Positions 1 to 12,554 of a DNA stretch of 64,000 bases are shown here, piece after piece (position 1 is the stretch's first letter; each line of letters starts with the position of its first letter). Source of the DNA: Gnetum montanum (Eukaryota; Streptophyta; Gnetopsida; Gnetales; Gnetaceae); contig MNCI01001077.1 in assembly GCA_015680685.1 (NCBI GenBank), forward strand, positions 498,960 through 562,959, written 5' to 3'. Below the pieces are notes generated by a model, which did not search any database, was not told the DNA's origin, and saw only the letters and a program-made list of their open reading frames with translations. The translations under genes were made by a program, and so were the position numbers.

Positions 1-21
1 CGTTTCACTCTTGCGATGTAG

Positions 22-156
22 GCTCCATATGAGGGTGTAGGGCCCATAGAGGTAAGGAATGAGGAAACAATAGAGGACAACATGGGGGAAGGTGATGCAA
101 CAACGAATGATGTAGGAACAAATGGTGAAGATGATGCAAATAGAAACAACCCATGA
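22..156 (+). pseudogene. Last exon of a gene antisense to element F
   Basis: A 45-codon open stretch follows an AG acceptor at 20-21 and ends in TGA at 154-156. It is acidic and rich in Gly, Asn, Asp and Glu, beginning Ala-Pro. The last exons of the antisense genes in element A (35116-35015) and element C (55124-55065) also start in phase 0 after an AG, are short and acidic, and end just outside a TTAAACTAG-type minisatellite. C's exon likewise begins Ala-Pro. Element F runs on the minus strand, so this plus-strand exon is antisense to it, as in A and C. The rest of the gene would lie left of the window. The call rests on position, phase and composition, because sequence similarity over so short an exon is weak. 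Confidence 0.45.
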
Positions 157-299
157 CAACATGGGATTTTTTTAAAAATCTTAAACTTTTGAATTTTTGT
201 AGAAGTTTTGCAAACATTGTCAATAGGAAAAAATTTTGAATAAAAGAAATAATTTTGGAAAATAATTTGATTCTACATAAACTTGTGCATTGCATAAAG

Positions 300-545
300 T
301 TTTCATGCTTTTGCATGCTAGTTTTAGGCTATTTCGGGCTCTTGCTAGTTTTAACCCATTTCAGGCTATTGCTAGTTTTAGGCCGTCTCAGGCCATTACT
401 AGTTTTTGAGCCATTTTGGGCTATTTCTAGTTTTAAGCCATTTTGAGCTATAGTGTAGCATTCCAAAAGGATGGCATGCTATCAAAGAAAAAAGCAACGA
501 TGCTAGTTTTAGGCCATTTTGGGCCATTATGTAGCATGCCAAAAT
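300..545. repeat. Minisatellite, TTAAACTAG/GGCC type, element F
   Basis: Imperfect tandem units of roughly 25-30 bp read on the plus strand as GCTAGTTTTAGGCCATTT, the complement of the units in A and C. The array lies between protease and the antisense exon of element F, the same place as in A (34547-34645) and C (54345-54830). Confidence 0.75.
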
Positions 546-919
546 GGATGGTATGCTAACAAAGCAAAAAGCGATGAATGCACAAGGGATGGAAACTAGG
601 CAGGAAGTAGAGGAGTTTCTACGTTGTGCATATCTACCTCTTGATCCATCATGGGTTGATTGAAACGTAAGGCCAAGGTATTTTTCCAGGACCCTCGTCC
701 ACATCATTGTCCCCCTCTTGGAAGGGAAACTCCACCCATGCGCTTTCGTCGCGGAGACCGGCTTACTAAGCCGATTCTCCTATTGGATGTTCAATGGATG
801 TGTAAGTAGGAATTTCATTCTCAAAGGTTATGACCTTTGAGCCCTAATCCATTTCTGCATTACTGATAGCTTGTGCTACTATTTCATCACCATGGATCAC
901 CACCTTCCCACCTGCATAT

Positions 920-1583
920 GGTAGGTGGATTTCCTAGTGTATAGGTGAGGAGACAACCCTAAGTTGTGCTAACCATGATCTCGTCAAGATCAGGTTAAAC
1001 CCAGGCATGTCCTCAACCACGATGAATGTTTCATTTGTGGGGAACTGGTCCTCTACTACAAAGTCTATGTGAACTGTGCCTTTCACCAGGACGCATGCCC
1101 CATTGAATGACCTTAGACATGACGTTGTTGTGGGTTTGATTTGATTAACCATGCCCAACTTGTCCAAAATAGGGATGGTGATGATGTTCATGATAGCCCC
1201 ATCATCAACGTGTCCCCTTAAAACCAGTGTTGACGAACCTGAATTGTGATGAAACAAAGAGCCGTGGTCACCTGACCCCTCTCAGGATCTTCCCTAATGG
1301 CATCATCACTAAAAGTCAATTTTCATGTGTTAGGATCTATGAGTGCAGGGGGAAGCATGACTGAATGGATCACTTCCTCTTCCACTAACATGTCTTCATT
1401 GAAAGGAATCAGCATTAGCATGTGGATCAAAGCCTCACGGTGAGCTATAGATGTCATGATTAGGTTGTACAAGCTCAGCGTAGTGTTTTTTTGTTTTAGA
1501 GCTTGTTCAACTTGGGTGAGGGCATCCATCGGGTCTTGGCTACCTCCCTTTTTAACATTTTCCTCCTCTTCAATTTGTCCCAA
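920..1583 (-). pseudogene. Element F: gag-pol linker and aspartic protease remnant
   Basis: The right part (1583-1323) is a conserved linker with the pattern L-S-L-Y-[DN]-L followed by an H-x-E-A-L segment, also present in A, B and C. After a break it continues as a retroviral-type aspartic protease, which cleaves the polyprotein. The catalytic motif reads Asp-Asp-Gly at 1206-1198, in context HVDDGAIMN, where the canonical motif is D-[TS]-G. The conserved hydrophobic stretch GFNLIL with a following W-L-A-Q-L is also present. The frame is interrupted between linker and protease, so this copy is dead. The assignment to Ty3/gypsy protease is solid by comparison with the three other copies in the window. 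Confidence 0.75.
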
Positions 1584-2479
1584 GAGATGAATTTCTCAAG
1601 GAGGGGAAACTTTCGGTCTAGGTTTAGATCGTTTTTGGTAGGGCAGCACGGACTGTGTAGTTATGGTAACATTCGTCTTTGGTGAAAAGGATGCAGATGC
1701 AGGGGGTGGAGACGTAGGGTCAAAATTACAAGGGGTGGTACTTCCCCCAAATGTTTCTCCTATGAAACACACTTGCCATTTTTTAGGATGAGAAGGTTCT
1801 TAATTTATTTTATGTAAGGTGGGGGCTATCGACTGGGTCAGCCCCTGATGATGAAAGGAACTAACGGCATTAGTGGATGAAATGGCACGATTTTCCTAAT
1901 AGGTGGTGTAGAGATGGGTGCCTATGGAGGGACTTTTAGGACAAAAGGTTGTTACGAGCTTTGGTTAGCTGTTCATGGTGCTGGTGCACTATGCTGAGGC
2001 ACATGGACCATGAATGGCTGCTAGGGTGGCCTAGGCTCACTGTCAATGCTGATGGAATTGATGACGTAATCATCATTGTTGGTGTTGAGGGGGTCTATGT
2101 AGACATGCATAGATTTTTTTTTAGAATGTACTGGGTTGCTTTCATCCAACACCATATTTCCCTAGTTGATCAACCTCTAGATGTCATCTTGCAATGCCAA
2201 ACAGTAATCCGTGTTGTGATCACATTGTTGGTGATAGTCATAAAACTTGTCCAACTTGAAACCTCTAGGAACTAGGGGCTTGTTGAGTAGGGCCAAAGAA
2301 GGGTTCCTAAGGAGCTCACAGTAGCATTGATGTCTACTGATTTCTTCCTACAACATTTTCTTGTATTAAATGTGCCCCACTACCAATAGATTCTTTAGAA
2401 GTTTCGAAAGCTTGAGAGGTAATGGGATGTAATTTGAGCAATCTTTATGCTCAAAGTTTGGTTTGGGTTGTCTAGATAT

Positions 2480-4480
2480 CTAAGGTATGAGTACTAGAAG
2501 TTGCGACATGTTGCCCTGCTTGGGCATGGGGTTAGCTACGGGTATGGCTGATTTTGTGTTGCTCTTGTTACTATTGTTACTTGGTCTAGGCTTGGCCTTG
2601 GTTACCACAGTGACCACTATGGTTGTTGGGGCCTTACCCTTGTCCTTCTTTGTGAAGGTGTTTTTGTAAGTGATGTAGGCCAGGTCTTTGCTTGTCTTAG
2701 CCACATACTGTATACTCTTAGTTTGAGCAAAGGCTTAACTAAGAGTGCGGGGGGAGAGGTAGTACAGTTTAGACTTAATAAATTTGTTCACTACACCCTT
2801 AAAGATGGCCAACAAGTGGGCTTCCACGATGGGCTCACAAATTTCATTAATGGTTACACTCTAGTGCTGGATGAACTTCTGGATGAGTTCCAGAGGCTCC
2901 TACATCACGCTCATCAATAGGTCCAGTGTGGTTTTTGGCTTTAAGTTATACTTGAAGCGTGTCACGAACTGGGTCAGAAGCTCTTCTAGAGTTGAAATGG
3001 ACAAGTGTGGCAGTGCATGATACCAATCTAAAACTTTTTTAGCTAGAGACATGGCGAAGACACAAATAATCATGTGTGGCCATTGTTGCAATAGGAGAGA
3101 TTTAGACCTAAAGGTAACTAGGTGTGCATTGGGATCTCCCTCCCCATCGTACTTCATAAAGTGTGGGAGAGACATACCTAGGAGTAATGTTAGAGTAGGG
3201 ATTGTAGAGCTAATGGGGTCATCCTGGTAAAAGTCCATGACTTCTACCATGTCAGACCCAATAGCCTTGAGGCATTTTATTTCCTCGACAAGGGTTTGGA
3301 TGAGCTAGAACACTTGATCCAAACCTTGAAATGGTGTAGACATTTGAGAAGCTACTAAGGTAGCCCCTACCTATGGAATGGAGAGGTAGCGACATGACCC
3401 ATCGATGGTACCATTGGAATAGCCCCCGTGAGTGGTGTTGCTTGCACTATCCACCACCTAGCAGGTGGTGCTATTGGAGAAGCAACCACAATTTGAGCCA
3501 GTAGATAGATCAATTGGGCTACCGACTGAATAGACCATAGCACCATGTTAGGTTGTATTATTTGTGGGGTTTGGTAGGTCTGAGAGCTAACATGATGAGA
3601 CATTTGTGATAGTTGTGGAGCAGGTGAAGAAGCAAATGGGGTCCACCACATGGACAGGCCCTAGCCTGCCACAGTGGGTGGAACAGATGTGAATGTATGA
3701 ATTGACATGGAAGTTGCGTAAGATTGCAAAGCAGGTACAATATGAACATGCGGTAAGGTAGCCATGATCGGTGTATGATGTGCTATAGGAATGGACTGAT
3801 GAATAGTCTATAGATGCATAGTTGCTGCAAATGAGACAAGAGAATAAGGGCATTGACACATTGGGAATGTGACATGGCTGCCCATTGCGATTGTAGTTGT
3901 AGGCTGCAGGAGTGTAGCCGCGATGACAAAGGGAGTGGTGACAGATAACAGGTTGGCCCAAAAGGACTAGGTAGGAGGGACAAGAACAGGGTTGGTTTGA
4001 CCTTCCTCATTATATTGGGAATTGAGTTCCTCATGTTCATCTTGAAAAGAATCATCTTTGTTGGATGCTTTGTCTTGTTGCATGCTAATCCTAGCCAGCT
4101 AGATTAGTTGGTCTAGCAGCCTTTGGTTTACTTGTGTCAAAGGTATGGAAATGCTGGGAGTGGGAACAAACTCCTTCCCATCACAATAAGAGAACTCGAA
4201 GCTATGTTTTCTTTCAAGCTCGTGTATATCCAAAGGCAGGTTTCCCTGAACCTTTGCATAAAGGAAGTGGTAATGCTCATGTTGCTGGGCAAACCCTCAG
4301 GTTCTCAATTTTGGATCCTAAGGGATTAAAGTATTTCTAGTGTTGGATTCAATGGTTGTTCAGCACTAGTGATGCCTTGAACCATGATGAGAACCTCCAA
4401 GTTGAAGGTGTTAACAATAGGAGTTTTGGAAGTCATTTCTACTAAGCTAGATAGTTTTGCAAATGCAAAAAGTGAGGAAA
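2480..4480 (-). pseudogene. Element F: Tat-type gag (capsid) remnant
   Basis: The protein would form the particle shell. The core at 3250-2900 carries the window-wide signature MDFYQDDPIS, then KYDGEGDPNAHL, LDWYHALP and FVTRFKYNLKP, which is the plant Retrotrans_gag pattern. A lysine-rich tail with KDKGK lies at 2704-2480. The N-terminal part (4480-3250) is spread over several frames, is rich in Pro, Thr and Ser, and matches the equivalent parts of D and B only patchily. The stretch 2480-1600 is the degenerate linker to protease. Stops occur where other copies have Gln. No LTR in the minus orientation is found right of it, because an unrelated plus-strand LTR begins near 4560 and truncates F at its 5' side. 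Confidence 0.75.
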
Positions 4481-4734
4481 TGAGAAAGTCGAGTAGTTTT
4501 GTGTAATGAGAGGTGCAAAAAAGTTGGCGAGCAACCAAAAAGAAAGATGATCAAAAAGGCTTTATATCTTGCTGGGCACAACGTAGCAACAATACAAGAG
4601 CAGTAAGAAAAGTTTCAAATGCAAGTTCATCATGTTCAAAGGATCTCCTCACAAAAAGTAAAAGTTACAGCTGTTAGCATTGTCAAAGCTTGAAACAAGT
4701 ATTTGTAATTTCAGCATGGGTCACAGATAAAGCT

Positions 4735-5040
4735 AGTTGCTACACCATGCTACACTACATAGTGTAGCATAGCGTAGTAGAAATGCAAACTAAATAAAGT
4801 GCTTTAAAAGTTAACCCGATGTGTGCCGAAGCTTCCAATAGATGTAGTTGACTTCAATTCAAATTTCCTTTTCAAATTGGTGGCTATGCTCTGCTACACT
4901 ACATAGCATAGCACAATGTAGCAAGCAGCTACGCTATGTCAAACTGCTACACTACATAGCGTAGCACAACGTAGCAAGTAGCTACACTACGCTAAAGTGC
5001 TACACTACATAGCGTAGCAAAAAACTATGCTACGCCAGTG
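4735..5040. repeat. Palindrome cluster in LTR U3
   Basis: Repeated imperfect inverted repeats built from GCTACACTACATAGCGTAGC-like units occur several times upstream of the TATA box. The same design recurs in the D LTR at 20385-20905. Confidence 0.7.
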
Positions 5041-5274
5041 TGCTTCATCTCATGTTTGCATTGTTTGCACAATTGACGCTAGCAGTCCTAGTTTCAACAA
5101 CATAATTATAGCGTATCAGGTTCACAATCGACTTTACATATCCATGCAATACAGGCACGTCAGCATCTCGTGGGTCTAGGACACATGGCATCTAAACTAC
5201 ATCTCTCACCTACTCCTGGTCCTATAAATACCTTGACGAGCAATGCTCAAAGGGTTGAAAAGTTTGAGCATTGT

Positions 5275-5490
5275 TGGCATTTTTTGGCAAGTTGGCAAAT
5301 TTGGTTGGCAGGTTGGAAAAACTGAGAATTCTGTTGGCATGTTGGCAAATTTGGTTGGTAGGTTGGCAAAATTCTGGCTGGAAAAAATGATAATTCTATT
5401 GGGAAGTTGGAAAATTTGGTTGGTAGGTTGGCAAAATTTTGGTTGGAAAAATTGAGAATTCTATTGGCAAGTTGGAAAATTGGCAATTTG
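5275..5490 (+). repeat. Tandem repeat of about 65 bp downstream of the LTR TATA box
   Basis: Three imperfect copies each contain GAGAATTCTGTTGGCATG-like and GGTTGGTAGGTTGGCAAA-like segments. They lie just inside the expected transcribed R region. The D LTR has only a diverged, shorter equivalent near 21330-21440. Confidence 0.65.
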
Positions 5491-6059
5491 TTTGGCTGAA
5501 AAATTCTAGCAGTTGGCATCTTTTGCATTAGCACTTGGCATTAGCTTTTTTCTTGTTGGCATTTTGCACTGTTAGCTTTGAAGCTTCTACTCAAAAAATG
5601 TAGTTGAAGTATTTCAAGTGTTCTAATCATTCCTAAACTCTCTATGCACCTCTGGCACTGTCTAAGTTGTTATACATTTTCAAGCAAAGAAAAGAATCAA
5701 ACCCGTGACTTTGTAGTGGTGTATTTTCTTATCCCAGTTACTTTGTTATATCTTCATTATCATCATTATTCAACATCATTTTCTTTATCATCGCATTTAT
5801 TAATCATCAGTTAGATCTCACATATTTCTCACCTAAAACAACATTTATGAAAGGTTAAGTTACACTGGTTAAGTTCCTATCTGATTGACCATACTGTTTA
5901 GGGTGTCCCATTTACATTTTGTCCAGCACGACCCTTGCACAGATGCAAGGTTAAAACTGTTCATCCGATGACCTCTCGGTGTTTCCAACCATTGATGTTT
6001 TCAGTCGCTACATCAATCATCCTATGATGGCATACTCCTAAAGTGCTTAGATAAAACCA

Positions 6060-7120
6060 AAGCTAGAATAATCCTAGAGGAGGTTCATGAGGATGTTTGT
6101 GGAGGACATATAGGACCTGAACCCATGGATGCTAAGATTAGATTGTTAGGCTACTAATGATCCCATATGAAGAATGACTACCTGCAAAAGGTTAAGTGAT
6201 GTGACACATGCCAATGATATAGCAACCCGATACATGTATCACCAACTGAGTTACATACAACCCAGATAACATGGTTGTTTCAATGATAGGGGTTGTATAT
6301 CATTGGACCTATAATGCCTAAGTCTTCCACAAGATATAGCTTCATCATCATTACCACTAAATACTTCACCAAGTGAGTTGAGGCTATTATCGTAAGGAAT
6401 ACCACATTTGAACAAGTTTGCAAATTTTTCCTAGATAATATTGTACCTTGTTTTGACATATCCATAATGATAATTATAGATAATGAACCTTAATTTATTA
6501 GCTAAGAAACCGAGGATTTTTATCCCAACCTAGCCATTAAGAATTATTTCTCATCACCTTAATACCCCCAAGCCAATGGACAAGTAGAAGCAAACAATAA
6601 GGCCATCATCAAATTGCTTAAGAAGATGCTCAAAAACAACAAGTGCAAGTGACATGAGTGGCTTGTCCATGCACTATGGACATATAAATTAACCTATCAT
6701 ATGATAGCTAGCATGATTCTTTATAGCCTTATTTATGATTCTGAAGCTATTTTACATCTTGAAATTTAGGTGTCATCACTTCGAGTAGCCTTGACTAACT
6801 TCATCAATAATGAGCAAAATAAGGAATTATAGATGGCAATCTTGGATTCGATGGAGGAGCAACATATGCAAGCACGTTTCCACATAAAGCACTATCAAGA
6901 GAATTCAAAGTAAAAACATCACTGTGACTTGACCATGCGCAAGATCAAGGAGGTGAACCTAGTCCTCAAGGCCATTTTTAAGCATGTGAACAAATTGTCA
7001 GCCAACTTAGGAGGGTCCTTCCTTATCACTAGAGCTTATAGAAATGGAGCATTTAGAATAGCCAACATGGATGGAAATGAGCTAGTCAATCTAGTGAACC
7101 ATTTATATCTAAATCCATAA
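6060..7120 (+). pseudogene. Ty3/gypsy integrase remnant
   Basis: Integrase inserts element cDNA into the genome. The zinc-binding region is recognisable by the order V-H-x5-G-G-H-I, then CDTCQ, although a stop sits inside it. The core follows with YSFIIITTKYFTK, then IIIDNEP and YPQANGQVEAN, which place the second Asp and the Glu of the D-D-E triad. The first Asp appears replaced by Tyr (GLYIIGP, where A has GLDLIGP). The C-terminal tail keeps GAFRIANMDGNELVNLVNH, homologous to the end of pol in element A (43500-43630). There are more than ten stops and it is clearly dead. It is preceded directly by an LTR, so gag, protease and RT are missing. Confidence 0.8.
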
Positions 7121-7249
7121 TACATGTAGCCAACAATCGTCAATAAGCAAGCCTACTTTCAACTATCCACTGCAATCTTAAATTACTAACACAACCTACT
7201 AGGGCCTTAAACTGGTACCATGACCTACCATGTCCTTANGTTTTGTGGC

Positions 7250-8708
7250 TTCCATTCTACGGGATTGGATTTTCCACGATGGGGATGAAGACTCCACACT
7301 AGGGGGAAACTTACATGCTATGGGGGGAAAGTTTCTAGGCTAGAGAACAGCTTTCCAGGCTAAGGAGGAGACTTGCTAGGTTGTAGGGAAAGTTTCCAAG
7401 TTATGAATTTGATCTTCATATTGAAGAGGAAAAGTTTTCAACATCCCCATCCTTCCACTAGGGGTAGGTAAGATCTACCCCCATACATGTGTTTCTAGTG
7501 TAGAAAAATATATGCCCCCCATAAAACCCACCAAATTACCTATTTTAGCATTGCAAAAGGCATTTTTGACTCCATTGCAAGTCAAAATATGGATACTAGA
7601 TGACTTTTTTCACTTGGGGAATAAGGCCTTAACCAGTTATGAGGCATTTTTGAATCCCAAAAGTATCAGGTATGCGAAATTGCCCATTGTGGATTATAAT
7701 TTTCAAATTTACAATGAAGTTTTGCCTTGGGTTCCATCAAGNAGTTACTATTTATAGTAAATATAATGACCATGGGGGAATTACTTACTATGTATAGTAA
7801 CATCCCAAATTTGAAAACCCATCTCATCTTAATTTATTAGCCCATTTGCAACAAATTTACATCAAATTTGTAGCTATTTTTAGTTGTTTCATAGCCAATT
7901 TACCACCATTTTTACAGCCAAATCATAGGCAATTTGCAGCCCCATTCATGGCCCAAAGATCCTATAAAATCCAACCTCAAACATCATTTAATGGTTCCAA
8001 CAATTTTCCACAAGGTGAAGCAATTTTTAGAAAAGTTTCATAAACTTTCTAAGCAAATCATTGTTCATAAGTCCATACTTGGGGAATTTTCAAGCACTCA
8101 AGAGTTCTTGAAAGTTCACATACTTGTATTCTCTTGAACCCCAATGTGCAAGCATTGTAGCCTTCATATTTGTATATTTTTTGTATCAACATTATACTTC
8201 TAGGATTTTCAAACTAAGTGAGGACTAATTTGGTGTCTAGATTTTCCACTTTTCATGCCTCCTCTAGCAATGACACAACTTGCAAATCTGAGGCTATAGG
8301 ATTGAAGGAAGGAAAATTTAATAGAATTAGGAGTGGCTTAGCACCTAAATCATGGAGTAGATTAGATTGGCTTCAATGGACTTTAAACTCTTGCATAAGT
8401 GAAGCCCCCTTTCACTAATCGAGTCATCATTTGTATACATTTCTCTAACTTATTCTTTATTCTTTTCTCAATAAAGTTTTAAGTTTTAAGTTTTGTGTTC
8501 AAAGGTAAATTTATTTTGTATGAATTATTTAGATCTATTTGTATTTCCATGATGCACATCTCATAAGTCCCTGGTTGATCTACTAAACTAGCCAGGTCAC
8601 CTTGAATCCCATTTCTTTCATGGAGGCCCTAGGGATTCGAGGTTGGGGAACTAATGCATTGAGAATCCTTATCTTTTTCCTAGAGATTGAGGTTTTTGGT
8701 TCCAACAT
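7250..8708 (+). mobile_element. Possible degenerate LTR downstream of the integrase remnant
   Basis: Two landmarks shared with the other LTRs occur at matching spacing: a TATA-like CCTATAAAATCC near 7958, and AAGTCCCTGGTTGATCTACT at 8567, which resembles the box AAGTCCCTATCTAATTGAG of element D. The stretch could end at GGTTCCAACA near 8708. A purine-rich GGGGGAAA tract lies near 7300. The only open frame, at 7512-7757, is not recognised and spans an N. Left and right limits are guesses. Confidence 0.3.
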
Positions 8709-9920
8709 GACTTCAATACACAATTTATTGTTTTATTTTAGCTAATTTATTTTGGAATTTATTCTTTAATATAGTGCATTATACCTTCTTATCTTGATCT
8801 TTCTAAACTATATTCTTACATCTGGATTTTACAAGCTTTCTAACCAATAATATATTATGTTCTTTCATTATTTGAAACATGACTACACATCAATTCTAAA
8901 ATTAATAATCTCATTTCTTTTATAAAATCTATTAGTTTCTGAGCTAACTACATCATCATTGTTTGTAAATTAATATAAGATGATTCATTTTTTACTTTAT
9001 CTAATCTTATGAACATTTGATAAACGTATTCTCATATTCTTGCTATTATTTTCATATTATAGACCATACTATTGAGAAAAAGAGGACACAACACCATGAG
9101 CTAGCTTCTGTAGTATTTTTCCACCTGTCAGTTAAAAGTAGGATATAAACTAATAGAGTAGATGATGAAAGTGAAGTATCAAATAATAACATCAAATAAT
9201 ACAAGAACTCATGTGGTTCATCCTTCCTTGGGCAAACTCCAAAAAAAAAATTTCTTTCACTAATAAATAGTATGAATACAAAAATGTCTCTCTAGTTAAT
9301 TACTAGAGGTATACAAAACTTACACACATCCTTAAGAAAAAATATTCTTGGAATAACAAGAAGAAATATCAATATCTTTAGGAAAAATTTCTAGAAACCC
9401 AAGCTCATAAGGCTTATTTATGTGTCTTTCCATTTGGCCTCTTTTTCTCACTTTGGCCATTAGTTTCTCTTCTACCCCATCCTTCATTTGCCATTTCCCT
9501 TGAATTTATAGCCAAGAAAAATGTCATGTGCTACTTAACCTAGGAAACCTTTGTGGAGGGCTACTTGGTATCTAGTTTTCACTACCTAACTTAGGAGCCA
9601 ACATGGGTAGCTAATTTTGGTTGTCTTAGTAAGTAGCCATCCCTCCCTATCTTTTAATTTATTTATATTATTGTGATGTGGCCTTCATGATGAAGGGATC
9701 CACACACATCAATTTCCCCTTCCTACTACATGAAGGGCTTAGCCATTTCAACAATTTCTCGACAAGTTTTAATCTTGTCCTTGGCTATGGTTTTGTCATC
9801 ATATTCAAACCATTTCACATGTGTGAATCTTCTCCATTTCCAATTTCTTGGAATTTAATGCATATCATATCCAATCATATCTCACATTAATATTCTTTGA
9901 GCTTGAATGAAAAGAAGAAT
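8709..9920. other. AT-rich stretch, no gene recognised
   Basis: I see no conserved domain on either strand. The open frame at 9678-9890 lacks any recognisable motif and is probably chance. Confidence 0.5.
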
Positions 9921-9924
9921 TTTT

Positions 9925-10275
9925 ACTAAGATGTATAGCACTTTAACTATCACAGTACAAGATATACTTATCTTGCTTACACTCGATCTCCTATACGAAT
10001 TTCTTCATCCACAATAATTCCTTCCTAGCTTCAATAGCTGTAATGAACTTTGCAATGACTACATTGCTAATTTCATGGCTTTGATCCACTCCTTGTATTT
10101 ATCTATGAGAATCTCATCATAACTTTTAGGTTCTCCCCCTTTAATCAACAACACATACTCATTAGGAGGATACTATCTAGAAGGTTGATGACTTCTTGTT
10201 GATCCCCTTAATGGTACTTCAACTACATCTCAACATTGTTGTTGAGCATTATCTATGTGAGTTTGGGTAAATTCT
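9925..10275 (-). pseudogene. Ty1/copia pol scrap, internally deleted
   Basis: Read on the minus strand, a basic linker with RGSTRSHQPSR and PPNEYVLLIKGGEPKSYDE is followed by KYKEWIKAMK. This is the typical Copia lead-in to reverse transcriptase. The sequence then jumps directly to an RNase H-like end (ITAIEARKELLWMKKF, then YCDS and AIHLS), so the RT domain proper is missing. Copia pol in plants normally has about 250 residues of RT between these landmarks. It abuts the truncated LTR of element E near 10285, which may mark the breakpoint. The lineage within Copia cannot be told. Confidence 0.65.
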
Positions 10276-10284
10276 TGTTCATTT

Positions 10285-10614
10285 CCACCTTGATGAATCA
10301 AATGGCTCATCTTTATTTCCAACACAATGATGTTCTCAGGTACATCAATTCTTGAATAAAGATCCAGTCACACTTAGACCTCCTATTGAAGGCACTTGGA
10401 AAATATTCTAACTTTCAAATGGATAGACTACAAGAGTTTTGCTCCCATTTTACTATTAAAAATTACTCCCAATTGTGTGCATGGGCATAGTATTTATAGA
10501 CCCAGGAGTAACCCTACAATATCGAATGTACGATATCACATCTTGGGCTATGATATCATGTAGCCAATATCGCAGCCACTTCGATATTGGAGTCATGAAA
10601 AACATGATTTATTA
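10285..10614 (-). mobile_element. Element E: truncated 3' LTR
   Basis: This matches about 330 bp of the E 5' LTR (17340-17674), including the TATA region (GTATTTATAGACC on the plus strand) and the cluster of GATAT/ATATCG repeats. The left part of the LTR is missing and Copia sequence replaces it. Its minus-strand start reads TAATAA where the intact LTR has TGATAA. Confidence 0.75.
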
Positions 10615-10626
10615 TACCCCCAAAAC
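10615..10626 (-). other. Element E polypurine tract
   Basis: On the minus strand TTTTGGGGGTA lies directly upstream of the 3' LTR, the expected site for plus-strand DNA priming. Confidence 0.55.
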
Positions 10627-12540
10627 TGAATGAAAACTTGTTCTAAAGTATAGAAGAAGAGCAACAAGTCCTTTACAAAATATATTTAGGTTTGTGGACT
10701 TATTTTACTGACATGTAGAGTGACACAGAGAAAACAAACAAATACAAAAGTGCCCGAGCATACAATATGACAATGATGTACAAAATTGGGTGTTCATGAT
10801 AATAGGAAAGAAAACTAATGGATCCAAAGGAAATCTATCGCCTCTTGGTAATAGAATAATGATGGAGAGCTAGAAGAGATCCAATGATCATGAATAATAT
10901 CTTGCGAGTGATATGGTTTCATCCTCCTTGGTGACGACAATCCTACTTCTAGTCTATGCTTTCCACTACAATCACAATAAAACTAGGGATTAGTATATAA
11001 AGTGTAATACATAGTAGTTGAATACCTTGTCTTGTTACTGATTTTAGTTAGCTAATTTGTGATTATGGTAGATTGGTTGCTTAGTAATGTTAATGGGAAG
11101 ACTGACAAATGGGTTAAGTAAGAGAAGTGATCTATAAAATTTAGAAAAATCTTAACACAAGGAACACTAGAAAGACGGTATAAAAATTCACAACAATAAA
11201 AAGGAGGAATTCACTAAGAAAAATTGTGAATATGTACACAATTAGATGACATGGATGGGATAAATAAAAAAAATTTGATTGTGACAATGTCTAAGGATAA
11301 AGAACTTAACTTAACCAAACCAAAAGATATGCAAGTGGGTCCTTCCAAATGTAGGCATAGGCATTTTATGCCCTTACATAAATTCAAAACTAGGAGCCCT
11401 TGGGCTCCATGGATGATTAATGTTTATAAAAATTTAAGTACAAAAATCCAAAACTAACATATTGAGAAACCCAACACATCAAACTAGAACATTAAATCAA
11501 AACAGGAAACTGACAGTGAGGTGAGGCATGAAAAGCATAGATGGATGACAGAGTGAATGGAATAGAGTTCCTAATTATGGTCACATATAGTCCCTGGTGG
11601 AGTTTGTGATTAATTGACCTGGTAGGATCCTTCTTTAGTCCAGACCAAAATCAACCACTTTTAGTGACTTCACATCAACATTCTAAGGTAATTCCATCCC
11701 TTGAGACATAAGAATTCTCCCAAAAAATAACCACCATTCCAAATTGGAGTGAAGATAGGAAATGAGAAAGGGCTTTATTTTAAGGAGACAAGACAAGTCT
11801 CATAACTAGTACTTGTAGCCCTTTTATTTGGTCTAAGGGTTGTGCTTTGAATTCCCATGTGTGATCTTTTTACTTTTTTGGATGGGAACCACATCATGCA
11901 AAGACCCATGAATTTTTTGCATTTATTTTTTCCAAGGGGTGTGCTTTGAATGCTTATCTCTCTTTTTCTTTTCTTTTCTTTTCTTCTTTTGTTTTTTTTG
12001 TGTTGTAGGACCACACCATACAAGGACTTATTGGATTTCCTATTATGAAATGATGTGGAATAGTGAGAACCTTACAAAAACACTCCTACACATAGAAAAA
12101 TAGAAAAGCACAAAGAATACCACATCCCTTTGAAGCCACACCCTATCCAAACTTTTGATTCCCTCCCAATTTTGGAAACTACATGAGTCACCAATTTATT
12201 AAAGTTGTATTCATGAAGAAGACACTGCACACTTTCAAAATAAGGAAAACCATAGAGTATGTGGATGGGAAGATGATGTGGACTCACTGCTTGTTACATA
12301 AAAAGAAACCATGTCCTAGTTATCAATAATGACATTCAAAGTTAGAAATAAGACATCAACAATCAAATTACAAATAAAACATACCACCATTAAGTATCAC
12401 ATTACCATTGTACCTACCACCTTATTAGCAAAAAAAAATAGAGAAACACATCAAATATAAGCGACATAACCATAAAAAAAAAGTAAAAATGTAGACAATA
12501 CATATCAAATATATTAACATTGGTGTAAAAAAAACTATGA
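10627..12540. other. Element E 3' internal region, non-coding
   Basis: This lies between the end of integrase and the polypurine tract. It holds no recognised protein. At 11840-12030 two degenerate copies of a unit containing GTGTGCTTTGAAT and a hexa-T tract lie in tandem, with a (TTTTC)n microsatellite at about 11964-11983. Confidence 0.5.
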
Positions 12541-12554
12541 AAAGACAAATAACC

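Larger units (their letters stand above)
4560..6013 (+). mobile_element. Orphan LTR, D-type
   Basis: This is homologous to the element D LTR (20088-21943) over several blocks. They share the GTAGCA-rich palindrome clusters, the TATA box region CCTATAAATACCTTG (near 5221), a pan-element box AAGTTCCTATCTGATTGACC (5872 on), and an end in GTCGCTACA near 6005-6013. No primer-binding site follows; integrase remnants begin within 50 bp instead. The left boundary is uncertain because it abuts element F without a recognisable TG start. Confidence 0.65.

Noticed and set aside
7512-7757. 81-codon open frame as a small gene
   Set aside because: It has no recognisable motif, contains an N, and lies in a probable decayed LTR.
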